From the NCBI GenBank assembly GCA_016191115.1, contig JACPPG010000016.1:1-49360 (forward strand): 49,360 nucleotides of DNA, read 5' to 3'. Positions 27,755 to 36,848 of the stretch are shown here, piece after piece. The notes beneath the pieces were generated by a model. It was not told the DNA's origin. It was given only the letters and a program-made list of their open reading frames with translations, and did no database searches. The position numbers and the translations under genes were made by a program. This stretch comes from Planctomycetia bacterium. GTDB taxonomy: Bacteria; Planctomycetota; Planctomycetia; Pirellulales; JACPPG01. Every line of letters begins with the position of its first letter. Positions within the stretch are counted from its first letter, which is position 1.

Positions 27755-28210
27755 CTACCAATCACGAGGAAGCCAACTGAGGTAACGGCAGAGGTGCCCC
27801 CGCGCGTCAGCAAGTTTCATGGACTGAGCGTTATCGACATCCCCCCCATGCACCAGCACATTCCGAAAGTCACGGACGCCGTGAACTGCGTCAAGATGAA
27901 CCTGCGGAATGGAACGCCGACGAGCGACCGACTCTAAAAGGTCCCGAACCGGTGGATTTGTTGGCTTTCTGAAAAAAGACAGCCATGCCTCGCGCAGACT
28001 GCATTCAAATTCCGCGAACGCGCGGACAACGTAGGTTGATTCTAAGTTTCTCTCGAGACTCGTAACGTCTGCAAAGCGCACGTTGCGCTCGCCAGCCCAG
28101 CGCTGATCCTCAAGAAGTTTCTGTCTGAGAAGGGGGATGGCGGCTCGCGCGGCTAGGAACTCCCTTTCCACTTCCTTAACGCGCTGTATCCACGGATCTC
28201 GCGCGTTCAT
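27755..28210 (-). CDS. HEPN-type protein (second gene of a two-gene unit)
   Basis: The 151-residue, helical protein ends with a core GVRDFRNVLVHGG. RNVLVH (Arg116 to His121) fits the R-x4-6-H motif of HEPN ribonucleases, and FAEFECSLREAW before it looks like the first long helix of such a fold. HEPN proteins often act as RNA-cleaving toxins or defence effectors. The start codon overlaps the stop of the upstream gene as ATGA, a sign of translational coupling. Base composition is visibly less GC-rich than the neighbours, suggesting acquisition. The HEPN assignment rests on one motif and the helix pattern. Start at 28210; the frame upstream of it is shadow. Confidence 0.6.
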   Translation of the reverse strand: MNARDPWIQRVKEVEREFLAARAAIPLLRQKLLEDQRWAGERNVRFADVTSLERNLESTYVVRAFAEFECSLREAWLSFFRKPTNPPVRDLLESVARRRSIPQVHLDAVHGVRDFRNVLVHGGDVDNAQSMKLADARGHLCRYLSWLPRDW

Positions 28211-28917
28211 CGTCGTGTCTTGAGCCACTCGACCGCGTCGATGAACGCCGTCTCCGACCATGCCATGCGTCTTACCGCATCGTCGGTCTTGCCGGTATCG
28301 ATGTGCACCCGCCAGCCGTCCTTTGTTCGAGGGATCATCACCGTATCGTATGAAGGCATCACGTGGAGATCGACAATGCCTTCTCCGCCGGGAACAAATC
28401 TCGCCACCGGATCCAAGAGCAATCCGGTCCCGTTCGCCTGAATGAGCAACTGGGGTAGCTGGTACTGTCCGAGCAGCGCCTCCTCGATGAACTTTGTTGC
28501 GCGCTGACACCGCCAGTGGTGTTTTTCAGCCCAGGACTCCGCGCTCGCTAAGAGATCCTCCACCGCGCGCTGCCACTCGCTTAACACCGCCGGCCTGAGA
28601 GCGGTTACGATCGCCCGGAGATGCCGCAACCCCTCAAGGTATTGCTCTTTGGACAAGGGTGCGTCCGTAGAGACTGCCGAAACGCACGATCGAAAGTTAG
28701 TGACCGCCTCCTTGAGCGCCCGACGATTGGCGTCCGGCAAATCTTCAAATTCGTTGGAGTCATACGCAGCGACCGTCTTCGAGGTGAACCAAAGTGCCGC
28801 TTCATGGAGCAGTGATTGCAAATGCCCTGCTGCAATGCGCGAGGAGTCCGTCTCCACGCTTGGGTGAACAAGCGACAGTGCCCCGCGTACGTCCTGAATG
28901 AACTCTTGCCGACCCAT
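28207..28917 (-). CDS. Unknown protein coupled to the HEPN-type gene
   Basis: The 236-residue protein was not recognised. The N-terminal two thirds are helical with regular hydrophobic spacing (LQSLLHEAALWF, LRHLRAIVTAL, EWQRAVEDLL). The last third is beta-rich (GEGIVDLHVMPSYDTVMI, DGWRVHIDTGK) and ends WSETAFIDAVEWLKTRR. No membrane segment or signal is present. It overlaps the downstream HEPN-type gene by ATGA, so the two are probably made together and may interact. Composition is AT-richer than the surroundings. Confidence 0.6.
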   Translation of the reverse strand: MGRQEFIQDVRGALSLVHPSVETDSSRIAAGHLQSLLHEAALWFTSKTVAAYDSNEFEDLPDANRRALKEAVTNFRSCVSAVSTDAPLSKEQYLEGLRHLRAIVTALRPAVLSEWQRAVEDLLASAESWAEKHHWRCQRATKFIEEALLGQYQLPQLLIQANGTGLLLDPVARFVPGGEGIVDLHVMPSYDTVMIPRTKDGWRVHIDTGKTDDAVRRMAWSETAFIDAVEWLKTRR

Positions 28918-28996
28918 TGGGACACCCTTCAGCGCGAAGCACTATGTTATTGTAATGCGTACTGCTTGGGTGGGAAGGATACAACCTCTACTCCGA

Positions 28997-29803
28997 TCAA
29001 CGCGCGTGCAGCTCGTCGGCCAAAAACTTCGCGAGTGCCGCGTTGACCAGCGCCGCGTTCTCCATCGGCGCCATGTGACCGGCGTCCGGCACTTCGACGA
29101 ACTGCGCTTGCGGGATCGCCGCCGCTATCTTGCGCATCTCGGCCGGAGGGCTGATGGCGTCTTCCTGACCCACGATCACCAGCGTCCGCACGTCGATCGA
29201 GGGCAAAAGCTCCGTGACGTCGGGCCGCGCCGCCATGCCGCGCTGCGCCGCCGCGACGCCGCGCGGGTCGCACGACAGAATCATATCACGGACCGCCGCC
29301 GCCACCTGCGGCCGTTCCTGCGCGGTGCGCGGGTGCAACAGCCGCGGCAGCATCGCCTCGGCCAGCGCCGCCGTGCCGTTGCGCAAGACCTCTTCGGCCA
29401 TTTTGCGGCGCCCCTCGGCCGCCTCCGGCGTGTCGGCCGCGCTGCGCGTGTCGCACAGAACGAGCGACCGCACGCGGTCACGATACTTTCGCAGGAATTG
29501 AAAAGCCACATAGCCACCCATCGATAGCCCACACAGGCAAACGGGCTGCCGCACGGCTAATGCGTCGAGCGCGGCCGCGACGTCGTCGGCGAATTGCGCA
29601 ATCGTAACGGTCCCGTCGGTGGCCGTGCTCTGGCCGAAGCCGCGCAGGTCGGGAGCGATCAGCCGGTTGTTGGCCGCGAGCGCATCGAGCTGCGCGGCCC
29701 ACATCGTGTGATTGAGCGGGAACCCATGGATAAACACCACCGCGGGCCCAGCGCCGCGGTCAATCACGTTCAGGCTCGCGCCGTTGACATCGATGCGCCG
29801 CAT
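28997..29803 (-). CDS. Alpha/beta-hydrolase fold protein
   Basis: The 268-residue cytoplasmic protein has the classical triad: Ser in GLSMGGY, Asp in VGQEDAISPPAEM and His in DAGHMAPMEN. The oxyanion region is FIHGFPLNHTMW. Relatives include 3-oxoadipate enol-lactonase, esterases and haloperoxidase-like enzymes; the substrate cannot be inferred. The frame extends upstream to 29971, but the canonical start MRRIDVNGASLNVIDRG at 29803 is chosen. It lies downstream of the TPR gene on the same strand (118-bp gap). Confidence 0.85.
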   Translation of the reverse strand: MRRIDVNGASLNVIDRGAGPAVVFIHGFPLNHTMWAAQLDALAANNRLIAPDLRGFGQSTATDGTVTIAQFADDVAAALDALAVRQPVCLCGLSMGGYVAFQFLRKYRDRVRSLVLCDTRSAADTPEAAEGRRKMAEEVLRNGTAALAEAMLPRLLHPRTAQERPQVAAAVRDMILSCDPRGVAAAQRGMAARPDVTELLPSIDVRTLVIVGQEDAISPPAEMRKIAAAIPQAQFVEVPDAGHMAPMENAALVNAALAKFLADELHAR

Positions 29804-29921
29804 GGCGTGATTCCGAAGTAACAAGGCATAGGCCGGTAGGGACGGTAAGCAGTTCGCACGTTTAGCCGCCGCGGCCACGCGGCGATTGAGGAACAATGGC
29901 AGCCGCCGGCACTGGGCCGCC

Positions 29922-31775
29922 TTACTTCGCCGTTTTCTTGCTCTTGGCCAGCGTCTCTTGGAACAAGGCAAGCTGCTTGTTCATCTGGCCCGAGTACGGG
30001 TCGAGCGCGACGGCCTTCGACTGAAACTTGACGGCGCTTTCCAGGTCGCCGACAGCATAGTGGCACCGCGCCAGCGTGTCGAGATAGCCCGCCTCGTCCG
30101 ACCGCCCGTCGGAGGATCGCGGGTGGCTGCGAGTCAACTCGAGCGACTTCTCGCTCGCGGCCAGCGCCTCCTTCCGGTCCCCTTCGGTGTTGGCAATCAA
30201 CCACGCGATCTGGTTGTAGGGGACCGGGCTGTCGGGCTTCTCCTGGATCTGGCGGCGGAACTCGTCGGCCGCCTGGCGGATGTGCTCGCGCGTCTTTTCC
30301 TTCAGCTCCTTGTCGAGTCCTGGAAAGCGGTACAGGGCGATCAACACGTCGGCGTCGGTGGGGTCCTGGGCCAGTCCGGCCTTCAACTCTTCAAGCTGTT
30401 TGGCCCGGTCGCCGGCACTCTCGTAGTGGCAGGAGCGAAAGAAGTGCATCCTCGCCCGCATCGCCTCGATCGAGCCGAACGTGTCGCCCAGGTCCTCGTC
30501 GCCCTGATAGCCTCCCTTTTCCTTGAGCTCGCGTCCCTTGACGGCGTCTTCGCGTAGCCCGGCCGCGGCCAGGTCTTCGCTCCGGTCGTGCAATAGCTCG
30601 GCCAGCCGCATCTGGGAGAGCATCGTGATGAGCTGTCCCTCCGGGCCGGCCTGGATGACGTGCCGCAGCTCGAGCTCGGCCCACTTCAGCATGCCGCGGC
30701 GGCGTAGCTCATCGGCCAACAGCCAATGCTGTAAGGGGGGCTTCCCCTCGTTGAGCTTCAGCGCCCGCTCGGCCGTTTGCTGCGCCAATTGCTCCTTGCC
30801 TTGCAACAGTTGCGCGTGGGCCACGGTGAATAGCAAGGCCGGCTCGCGCTCGATGCGGTCGTTGAAGCGGGTCGTCACCGTGTCGAGGACCCCCCAGGCC
30901 TGCTCGCGCACCAACCAGTCCAATAGCTCGATAAGCGTCTCGCTCGTGCCGTCCTCGAGGTTCACGATGTGCATCATGGCAGCGACCGCTTCGTCACGGC
31001 GGTCCATCCGGCGCAACGCCGTGAATTGCTGCCGCCACAAAGAGCGAACCACGTCGGGCCGCGTCTGGTAGGGCTGCTGACTGAGAACCTGTTCCTCGGC
31101 CTCGGCCAGGTTGCCCCACCGCTGGGCGCCGGCCGCCGGATCGGCATGACCGGCGACGTACGCACGGAGCCACTCGGCGGCCGGGCGTGGACTGCGGCCG
31201 ATGTTCTCAACGATCGCCCGCTCGCGCGCCGTCCAGCGGGCGTCGTCGAGCGATTTCTGTTCGATCACCGCGAGCGCTGCCAGCTTCGACAAAACCACCG
31301 ACCGGTCGAATCGTGCCAGCCGGCACAGCACTGGTAGGCCCTTCCCCTCCGGCAGATCGACCAATTGCTCCAATAGCGCCTGGCGGTCCGCCTCGTCCTT
31401 GAGCGCGTAGTTCGCCAAGAGGCGCTTGATCTCCGGCGGGTCGCTGTCGGTGACCCACTCGATCTGCATCTGGCCCACCAGGTACTTGGCCCGCGACGCC
31501 ACCTCGATGTCCTGGTGATTTTCGGCCGTTTCCAGGGCGTCGAAGGCCTCGAAGCCGATCTTGGCCAATTCCTGCTGGGCCCGCTCGCGAATGAAGTAGT
31601 TGTCGTCCCCCAATTGGGCGATCAGCGCGTCAATGCGGTCCGAACGGTCGGCCTGCTTGTCGTCGTCGGCCGCCGCGGCGGCGGCAATCGCGCCCGCAAC
31701 GACCACCGCGATCAAGATCGGGTACCAAAGGCGGCCCGTGGGGGACCGCAACAAGTTGTGCGTGCTCTCGCGCAT
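29922..31775 (-). CDS. Exported or membrane-anchored TPR/HEAT-repeat protein
   Basis: The 617-residue protein starts with a single hydrophobic segment (YPILIAVVVAGAIAAAAAA) that is a signal peptide or N-terminal anchor. Next comes a HEAT-like helix pair (IDALIAQLGDDNYFIRERAQQELAKIG). The rest is helical repeat with TPR signatures, clearest near LLFTVAHAQLLQGKEQLAQQTAERAL and the C-terminal LDTLARCHYAVGDLESAV followed by KAVALDPYSGQ. Such proteins act as scaffolds in the envelope of planctomycetes. No catalytic motif is seen and no partner is evident. Confidence 0.75.
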   Translation of the reverse strand: MRESTHNLLRSPTGRLWYPILIAVVVAGAIAAAAAADDDKQADRSDRIDALIAQLGDDNYFIRERAQQELAKIGFEAFDALETAENHQDIEVASRAKYLVGQMQIEWVTDSDPPEIKRLLANYALKDEADRQALLEQLVDLPEGKGLPVLCRLARFDRSVVLSKLAALAVIEQKSLDDARWTARERAIVENIGRSPRPAAEWLRAYVAGHADPAAGAQRWGNLAEAEEQVLSQQPYQTRPDVVRSLWRQQFTALRRMDRRDEAVAAMMHIVNLEDGTSETLIELLDWLVREQAWGVLDTVTTRFNDRIEREPALLFTVAHAQLLQGKEQLAQQTAERALKLNEGKPPLQHWLLADELRRRGMLKWAELELRHVIQAGPEGQLITMLSQMRLAELLHDRSEDLAAAGLREDAVKGRELKEKGGYQGDEDLGDTFGSIEAMRARMHFFRSCHYESAGDRAKQLEELKAGLAQDPTDADVLIALYRFPGLDKELKEKTREHIRQAADEFRRQIQEKPDSPVPYNQIAWLIANTEGDRKEALAASEKSLELTRSHPRSSDGRSDEAGYLDTLARCHYAVGDLESAVKFQSKAVALDPYSGQMNKQLALFQETLAKSKKTAK

Positions 31776-31864
31776 TCCCGGTTGTCCTCGTGCGCCCCGC
31801 TCGCCACCCTAACTGTAGGATAGCTGAAGCTGGCGAGGCCAGGCAATTCGAGCCGGGCCGGGGT

Positions 31865-32001
31865 CAGGGCCATTCTGTTTTTCAAAATGGCGAGGCGGGA
31901 AAATGGGACTGGCTCCGAGCACAAACAGCGCAAGCCCTTTCATACCAACGCTGCGTCTCGGTGCCTGTCCCACTTTCCCGCCGGTGCGCCGCCGGCAAGC
32001 T
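31865..32001 (-). mobile_element. MITE-like element, copy 6 (one end missing)
   Basis: It begins CAGGGCCATTCTG and follows the family to GCCGGCAAGCT at 32001. The last 20 bases are missing, and a type B hairpin repeat starts 17 bp further on. Confidence 0.85.
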
Positions 32002-32017
32002 GGTCTGGGCACGTCGG

Positions 32018-32121
32018 GGGGCGGGCATCTTGCCCGCCTACCGCCCTGATGATGAATGCGGAACGATGAAGGAAGGGAGCGCTGGATCACGGACCCGAAA
32101 GGCGGGCAGGATGCCCGCCCC
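32018..32121. repeat. Hairpin repeat, type B
   Basis: Arms GGGGCGGGCATCTTGCCCGC (32018 on) and AGGCGGGCAGGATGCCCGCC (32100 on) form an inverted repeat with few mismatches. The same arms occur at 14113-14247 and, as a single arm, near 34495-34516. Confidence 0.8.
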
Positions 32122-32131
32122 CTCTATACGC

Positions 32132-32755
32132 TCACGGCGCGGGCGTGGCCAATAACGCTTCGATCGCCTCGTCGATAAGCGAGGGCCGGTACTTGATGGT
32201 GGGGTCGGCCGGGCAAATGCGCGTGGCCAGATTCCCTTCGCGGTCGTAGATGTCGTAGTTCGGCAGCGCTCCATCGAGATTGAATTCCTCGAACGCCTTC
32301 GCGTCGGAGCCGAACTTGCTCAACAAGTTATCGAACTTGGCCCCCTTTTCGGCCAGAAACGCCCGCACCGTCTCGATGTCGTCCGGCGCGTCCATGCTGA
32401 GCCCGATCACCGCCAGCCCCTGGTCGCGGTATTTCCGCGACAACTCCACCGTGTGCGGGAACTGGGCCACGCACGGCCCGCACCAGGTGGCCCAATAGTC
32501 GACAAGCACCACCTTGCCGCGATGGCGCTCGAGCGCTTTGGCGAGTCCCTCCTTGTCGACGACCGTGACCTCTATCGCGCGGGCCGGCCCTTGGATGCTC
32601 TTCGCTGGCTCGGCGGACGTAACGGCTGCGCGTGGCTCGCCGGAGGCCGCGGATCGCGCGTTGGTGGAGCAACCTCCGCACGCCCATCCGGCGGCGGCAA
32701 GGACAGCGACAAAAGCCGCGGTCGGTCGGCGGCGCGCGAGATCAAAGATCGTCAT
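32132..32755 (-). CDS. TlpA-like thioredoxin, probable lipoprotein
   Basis: The 207-residue protein has an N-terminal hydrophobic segment ending in a cysteine-rich stretch, AGWACGGCS; Cys26 or Cys29 could be lipidated. A thioredoxin fold follows with the active site WCGPC (Cys92, Cys95), preceded by GKVVLVDYWAT, and the cis-Pro loop ALPNYDIYD. TlpA/ResA-type proteins reduce disulfides outside the cytoplasm, often for cytochrome c maturation. The frame continues upstream; Met at 32755 leads the signal. The neighbouring upstream gene is another exported thioredoxin-fold protein in the same orientation. Confidence 0.85.
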   Translation of the reverse strand: MTIFDLARRRPTAAFVAVLAAAGWACGGCSTNARSAASGEPRAAVTSAEPAKSIQGPARAIEVTVVDKEGLAKALERHRGKVVLVDYWATWCGPCVAQFPHTVELSRKYRDQGLAVIGLSMDAPDDIETVRAFLAEKGAKFDNLLSKFGSDAKAFEEFNLDGALPNYDIYDREGNLATRICPADPTIKYRPSLIDEAIEALLATPAP

Positions 32756-32892
32756 GTTCGTAGCTCCGATGGGCTGTCCCGCCCCAGGCGGGCGGAAATA
32801 TCCGCGTTTTCGACGGCAAACGAAACAAAAGAGTCCGCCGCCGGCAGTCAAGCGCGCCGGCGGCGGACCCGTAGCTGCTTGCGCGAGGACGA

Positions 32893-33504
32893 CTATTCGT
32901 AGGCGATGCCGCAGCCGACCGCCTTCGTCTCCTGCACGTCCGGCGTCCGGCCCGCCAGCACCGCGTCGAGCGCGTCGCGCAGGTAGGCGTGCTTCACGCC
33001 GTTGGGGTCCATCCAACTGTCGTCGATCAGCCCTTGATAGACGATCTTGCGCTTGCCGTCGAGCACGAACACTTCGGGCGTAACCTTGGCGCCGTAGGCA
33101 CGGCCCGAGGTCTGGCTGGCGTCGTACAGGTAATCGAAGTTAAAGCCCTTCTTCTCGGCACGCTCCTTCATGGCCGGCAACTTGTCGGCGTCGACGTTAT
33201 TGCAATTGATCGCCACGAGCGTCACGCCCTTGGCCTTGTAGTCGCGCTGGATTTCGACCAGCCGATCCTCGTAGGCCTGGGCCACCGGGCACTTGTTGCA
33301 AGTGAACACCTCGACCACGACCTTGGCGTCCTTGTAGTCGGTCAGGCTGTGCTTCTTGCCGTCGATGCCCGCGGCGTCCGACCAGTCGGGCGCGACATCG
33401 CCGACGCCGACGACCTTGTTGAACTTGCCGGCCGCCAAAGCGGCGCCGCTCGCCAGCGCCACGACCATCACCGCCACCAAGGGGAATGCCAGATTCTTTC
33501 GCAT
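32893..33504 (-). CDS. Exported redoxin (AhpC/TSA-Redoxin family)
   Basis: The 203-residue protein has a clear signal peptide (FPLVAVMVVALASGAALA). The thioredoxin-like domain carries CNKCPVA at residues 69-75, a CxxC variant seen in a group of exported planctomycete redoxins, with VTPEVFVLDGKRKIVYQG as the cis-Pro and following strand. A peroxidase or disulfide-exchange role in the periplasm is likely. It sits 137 bp upstream of the TlpA-like gene, and the two may work together. Met at 33504 is preferred over the Met six codons upstream because it begins the signal peptide. Confidence 0.85.
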   Translation of the reverse strand: MRKNLAFPLVAVMVVALASGAALAAGKFNKVVGVGDVAPDWSDAAGIDGKKHSLTDYKDAKVVVEVFTCNKCPVAQAYEDRLVEIQRDYKAKGVTLVAINCNNVDADKLPAMKERAEKKGFNFDYLYDASQTSGRAYGAKVTPEVFVLDGKRKIVYQGLIDDSWMDPNGVKHAYLRDALDAVLAGRTPDVQETKAVGCGIAYE

Positions 33505-33827
33505 CGCACCAGGCTCCTTCAATTTGCAGGATCACTCAGGGGGGGAGGCACATCAAAAATCAGTCACCTCCCAAGGCGGGAGGATACACGCTAAGGCGGG
33601 CGGAATGCAGCGGTCAGGCAAGGCGTAACACCTGTCAGTTTCGCGGGTCCGCCGGCCTGTGTCAATCGAAGTAGCTGGCGCCCCCGCGGGCACCGGACCA
33701 CGAGAGAGTACGCACCGATGCGCGGTTCGGTTCACCGTCTCGACCGATCTTGCGCCCGGCGGCTGCCAGCCAAGGTGCTAGCCAGCACCGGTCCGCGAGC
33801 AACATACCCTTCTTCCGGGCCACACCG
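33505..33827. other. Intergenic stretch without recognised features
   Basis: These 323 bp between two minus-strand genes hold no coding frame, known repeat or clear terminator. The promoter of the redoxin gene should lie near 33510-33600 on the minus strand. Confidence 0.4.
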
Positions 33828-34289
33828 TCAGGCCCGCGGGGCCGGCCCCGTCGAGTCCTCCATCCCCTCGATGTACCGCCGCAGCCGCTCGACCTCGTCC
33901 TCGACGTGCCGCAGCCGGAGCATGATCTCGACCCGTTTCACGAGCTCCAGCTTGTTGACCGGCTTGCTCAAAAAGTCGTCGGTGCCGGCGTTCACGGCCC
34001 GCTCGATGTCGCCCAATTCATTGAGGGCCGTGACCATCAGGATCATGATCCCCTTGGTGGCGGGGTCGCGCTTGAGCTGCTTGCAGACCTCGAATCCGCT
34101 CAGCTTGGGCATCATGATGTCGAGCAGGATCAGGTCCGGCTGAAACGACGCGACCTTGTCGATCGTGTCGCGGCCATCGACCGCCACGGCCAACTCGCAA
34201 TCGAGGTCCGTCAGATAGACCTCCAATAGCTCGACGTTGGTCGGGTTGTCGTCGGCGATCAGGATGCGGCTTTTTCGCGATTCGGGCAT
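33828..34289 (-). CDS. Response regulator receiver protein with C-terminal coiled coil
   Basis: The 153-residue protein is a receiver domain with acidic residues at 13-14 (IADDN), phosphoacceptor Asp57 (LLDIMMPKLSG), Thr in MVTALNE and Lys109 (FLSKPVN). The domain is most like those of PleD/DivK-type regulators. A short charged helix (VEDEVERLRRYIEGME) follows and could mediate dimerisation. No DNA-binding or enzyme output is present. No kinase lies nearby. Confidence 0.88.
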   Translation of the reverse strand: MPESRKSRILIADDNPTNVELLEVYLTDLDCELAVAVDGRDTIDKVASFQPDLILLDIMMPKLSGFEVCKQLKRDPATKGIMILMVTALNELGDIERAVNAGTDDFLSKPVNKLELVKRVEIMLRLRHVEDEVERLRRYIEGMEDSTGPAPRA

Positions 34290-34416
34290 CGGGCGGGGTC
34301 GCGTTTGTGCGATGGACTTTGGAGCGGCGGCGAATAGCGAACCGGTTGCCGCCGGCGGTGCTGATTATAGCCGCGCGGCGCGCGATCCGAGAAGGACGAT
34401 TGCGCGCTCCCAGTGG

Positions 34417-34516
34417 AGGAGGCGACTCCCGTCGCCGACCTCCCACGGGTTGGCACCCGTGGGCTTCGCAAGCGATTGGTCGATCGAATGACAAGGGCGG
34501 GCAAGATGCCCGCCCC
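34417..34516. repeat. Composite of single repeat arms (types A, C and B)
   Basis: A type A arm (GGAGGCGACTCCCGTCGCCG), a type C hairpin (CCCACGGGTTGGCACCCGTGGG) shortened to its stems CCCACGGG and CCCGTGGG, and a type B arm (GGCGGGCAAGATGCCCGCCC) lie side by side. It is just downstream of glyA on the minus strand and may end its transcription. Confidence 0.7.
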
Positions 34517-34523
34517 CCGAACG

Positions 34524-35783
34524 TCAGCTCACGCCGCTGGTCAGGCAGGCGGCCGGCACGGGGAACGACTCGCACAGGCTCGACACCTCGGCCCGGATGC
34601 GGCTCGTGGTCGCCGGATCGCCGGCCGCGCGCAGGGCCGCAATCATCCAGCCGCCGATCCGCCGCATCTCCTCGGTGCCCATGCCGCGCGTGGTGAGAGC
34701 CGGTGTGCCGATGCGGATGCCGGAGGGGTCCATCGGCTTCCGCTCGTCGAAGGGGATCATGTTCTTGTTGACGGTGATGCCGCAGCGATCCAGGACCTCC
34801 TCAGCCTTCTTGCCGCCGAGGCCCAGCGCGGTCACGTCGGCCAGGATCAAGTGATTGTCGGTTCCGCCACTGACGAGCCGCAGTCCGCCGGCCGAGAGCG
34901 ACTCGGCCAGCGCCTGCGCGTTGTCGATAATCTGCCGGGCGTACAGTTTGAATTCCGGCCGCAAGGCCTCGCCGAAGCAGACGGCCTTGCCCGCCACCAC
35001 GTGCATGAGCGGGCCCCCCTGGATGCCGGGGAACACGGTCCGGTCGATGTCCTTGGCGTAGTCGGCCTTGCACATGGTCAAGCCGGCGCGCGGGCCGCGC
35101 AGCGTCTTGTGCGTGGTGGTGGTGACGAAGTCCGCCAGCGGCACCGGGCTATTGTGCAGGCCGGCCGCCACTAGTCCGGCGTAGTGCGCCATGTCGACGA
35201 ACAGCTTCGCGCCGCAGTCGCGGGCGATCTGGGCGAACTTGTCGTGCGGGATCTCGCGCGGATAGGCGCTCGCGCCCGCGACGATCATCTTGGGCTTGTG
35301 CTCCCGCGCGAGCGAGGCCACCTGATCGAAGTCGATGCGGTGATCGCCGCGCCGCACGCCGTAGCTGATGAAGTGGTAGAGCCGGCCGGAGATGTTCAGC
35401 TTCATGCCGTGCGTCAGGTGCCCGCCGTGCGCCAGGTCGAGCCCCAGCACCGTGTCGCCGACTTCCAGGGCCGCCAGGTACACGCACATGTTGGCCTGGC
35501 TGCCGGAGTGCGGCTGCACGTTGGCGTGCTCGGCGCCGAAGAGCTGCTTGGCGCGGTCGCGGGCCAGGTCCTCGACGACGTCGACCCACTGGCAGCCACC
35601 ATAGTACCGGCGGCCGGGATAGCCCTCGGCGTACTTGTTCGTCAGCACGCTGCCGACGGCCTGCATGACGGCGGGGCTGGTGTAGTTCTCGCTGGCGATC
35701 ATCTCCAGGCCGTCCTCCTGGCGCTTGATCTCGCCAGCGATGGCGGCCCACACTTCGGGGTCTTCTTGCTCGATCCAGTTCAT
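34524..35783 (-). CDS. glyA: Serine hydroxymethyltransferase
   Basis: GlyA converts serine and tetrahydrofolate to glycine and methylene-tetrahydrofolate. The 419-residue length is standard. Signatures are [63 protein letters not shown] and the PLP lysine Lys226 in [12 protein letters not shown]. The C-terminal folate region has GTDNHL and [15 protein letters not shown]. The frame continues upstream, but [12 protein letters not shown] at 35783 is the natural start. Gene neighbours are unrelated. Confidence 0.96.
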   Translation of the reverse strand: MNWIEQEDPEVWAAIAGEIKRQEDGLEMIASENYTSPAVMQAVGSVLTNKYAEGYPGRRYYGGCQWVDVVEDLARDRAKQLFGAEHANVQPHSGSQANMCVYLAALEVGDTVLGLDLAHGGHLTHGMKLNISGRLYHFISYGVRRGDHRIDFDQVASLAREHKPKMIVAGASAYPREIPHDKFAQIARDCGAKLFVDMAHYAGLVAAGLHNSPVPLADFVTTTTHKTLRGPRAGLTMCKADYAKDIDRTVFPGIQGGPLMHVVAGKAVCFGEALRPEFKLYARQIIDNAQALAESLSAGGLRLVSGGTDNHLILADVTALGLGGKKAEEVLDRCGITVNKNMIPFDERKPMDPSGIRIGTPALTTRGMGTEEMRRIGGWMIAALRAAGDPATTSRIRAEVSSLCESFPVPAACLTSGVS

Positions 35784-36005
35784 GGTGATTCGTGACCTTT
35801 CAAACGTTGCGGCCTTGCGAAACTGCGTTGCGTCCAGCCGCCCTGACGTACGCCGTCGCGAAGCGATGTATTCTCCGGATGGCATGCCGGAACGTCAAAT
35901 CGACGCGATCGCAGGCGGATCCGACGCGCCGCATATCCGGCAAAAGCGTCACGGTGCAGAAGCCCGGCAGCGCACAGCCTTTGGGATTTGTGCCGCCCCG
36001 GCGGA

Positions 36006-36079
36006 CACTAGCCCGAAGCGCAAAGGTCGGGATACACGACGGCGGTCCCCTCGCTTGCGCTCTTGCGCTTCGGGCTAGT
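36006..36079. repeat. Hairpin repeat, ACTAGCCCGAAGCGCAA type
   Basis: Perfect 17-bp arms lie at 36006-36022 and 36063-36079. A shorter TTGCGCT word inside (36054-36060) suggests internal duplication. This repeat type is very common in Pirellulales genomes. It is the only feature seen in the 315-bp gap between the glyA start and the cytochrome gene. Confidence 0.85.
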
Positions 36080-36098
36080 ATGCCCACGTGCCCGAGTG

Positions 36099-36848
36099 TT
36101 ACTTGCCTTCTTTGGCGGCGAGGCGTGCCGACAGGCGGCCGGCCGCATGACACGTCTTGCAAGAGATGTTGTTGCCGACGGCCGCCTGCGGGTCCTTCTT
36201 CCATTGTTCCGCGACGCGACCGTATTCCGTGTCGGGTAGGACCTCGATCGTCTTATCGAGATACTCGGCCAGCTCCTTCTCGTGCCCCGTGCGCTGCGCC
36301 GACTGAACGAGGCCGGCCAAGAGCTCGCCGCGAATGTGCAGCGGCAGTTTGTCGACAACCTGGCTCTGGAATTTCCACAGGACCTGATAGTTGTCGTAGC
36401 TCTCACTCCAGGCGGCGGGGCGATCCTTCTCGGGAAGCCGATCGGCGAACACCACATAGCTGCCACCCACGACCGCCGCCACGCCGGGGTCCTGAGGAGC
36501 GAGCTTCTTGGCTTCGGCAAAATGGCCGCGCGTCTCCTGGAAGAGGCGCTCGAACTCGTCGTTGTTGCCCGCTTCGTGTGCCAGCACCGCCCTGTAGAGC
36601 TTCGCGCCTCCCTTCCAGGCAAGCAAGGCCGGCTTTCCCGCCGGGCGCTGCTCGAGCAATAGATCGATGTTCTTCTCGCCGCGGGCGAAGCGCTCCAAGT
36701 CGTTTTGCCGCCAGCCGGCGAAGATGTCCTCGCGGACCAGGGTGTGGACCGTGAGCCGCGTGTCCGAAAGGGGCGGCTCGGGCGACTGCCCGAACCCATT
36801 GCTCACCAAGAGAAGGACGGCAGTGCAGCATCCGAGAATCGCGCGCAT
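36099..36848 (-). CDS. Exported c-type cytochrome-like protein with TPR-like helices
   Basis: The 249-residue protein has a signal peptide (LGCCTAVLLLVSNGFG). The middle is helical and repeat-like (YRAVLAHEAGNNDEFERLFQETRGHFAEAKKLAPQDPG), similar to a TPR pair. A single haem motif CKTCH lies at about residues 230-234 in NNISCKTCHAAGRL. Only one motif is present and there is no obvious distal Met, so haem binding is likely but the function is unknown. The frame extends upstream; Met at 36848 leads the signal peptide. Confidence 0.75.
   Translation of the reverse strand: MRAILGCCTAVLLLVSNGFGQSPEPPLSDTRLTVHTLVREDIFAGWRQNDLERFARGEKNIDLLLEQRPAGKPALLAWKGGAKLYRAVLAHEAGNNDEFERLFQETRGHFAEAKKLAPQDPGVAAVVGGSYVVFADRLPEKDRPAAWSESYDNYQVLWKFQSQVVDKLPLHIRGELLAGLVQSAQRTGHEKELAEYLDKTIEVLPDTEYGRVAEQWKKDPQAAVGNNISCKTCHAAGRLSARLAAKEGK

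Noticed and set aside
27418..27780. Plus-strand frame opposite agmatine deiminase start
   Set aside because: Its peptide has no recognisable domain and the opposite strand carries a complete enzyme.
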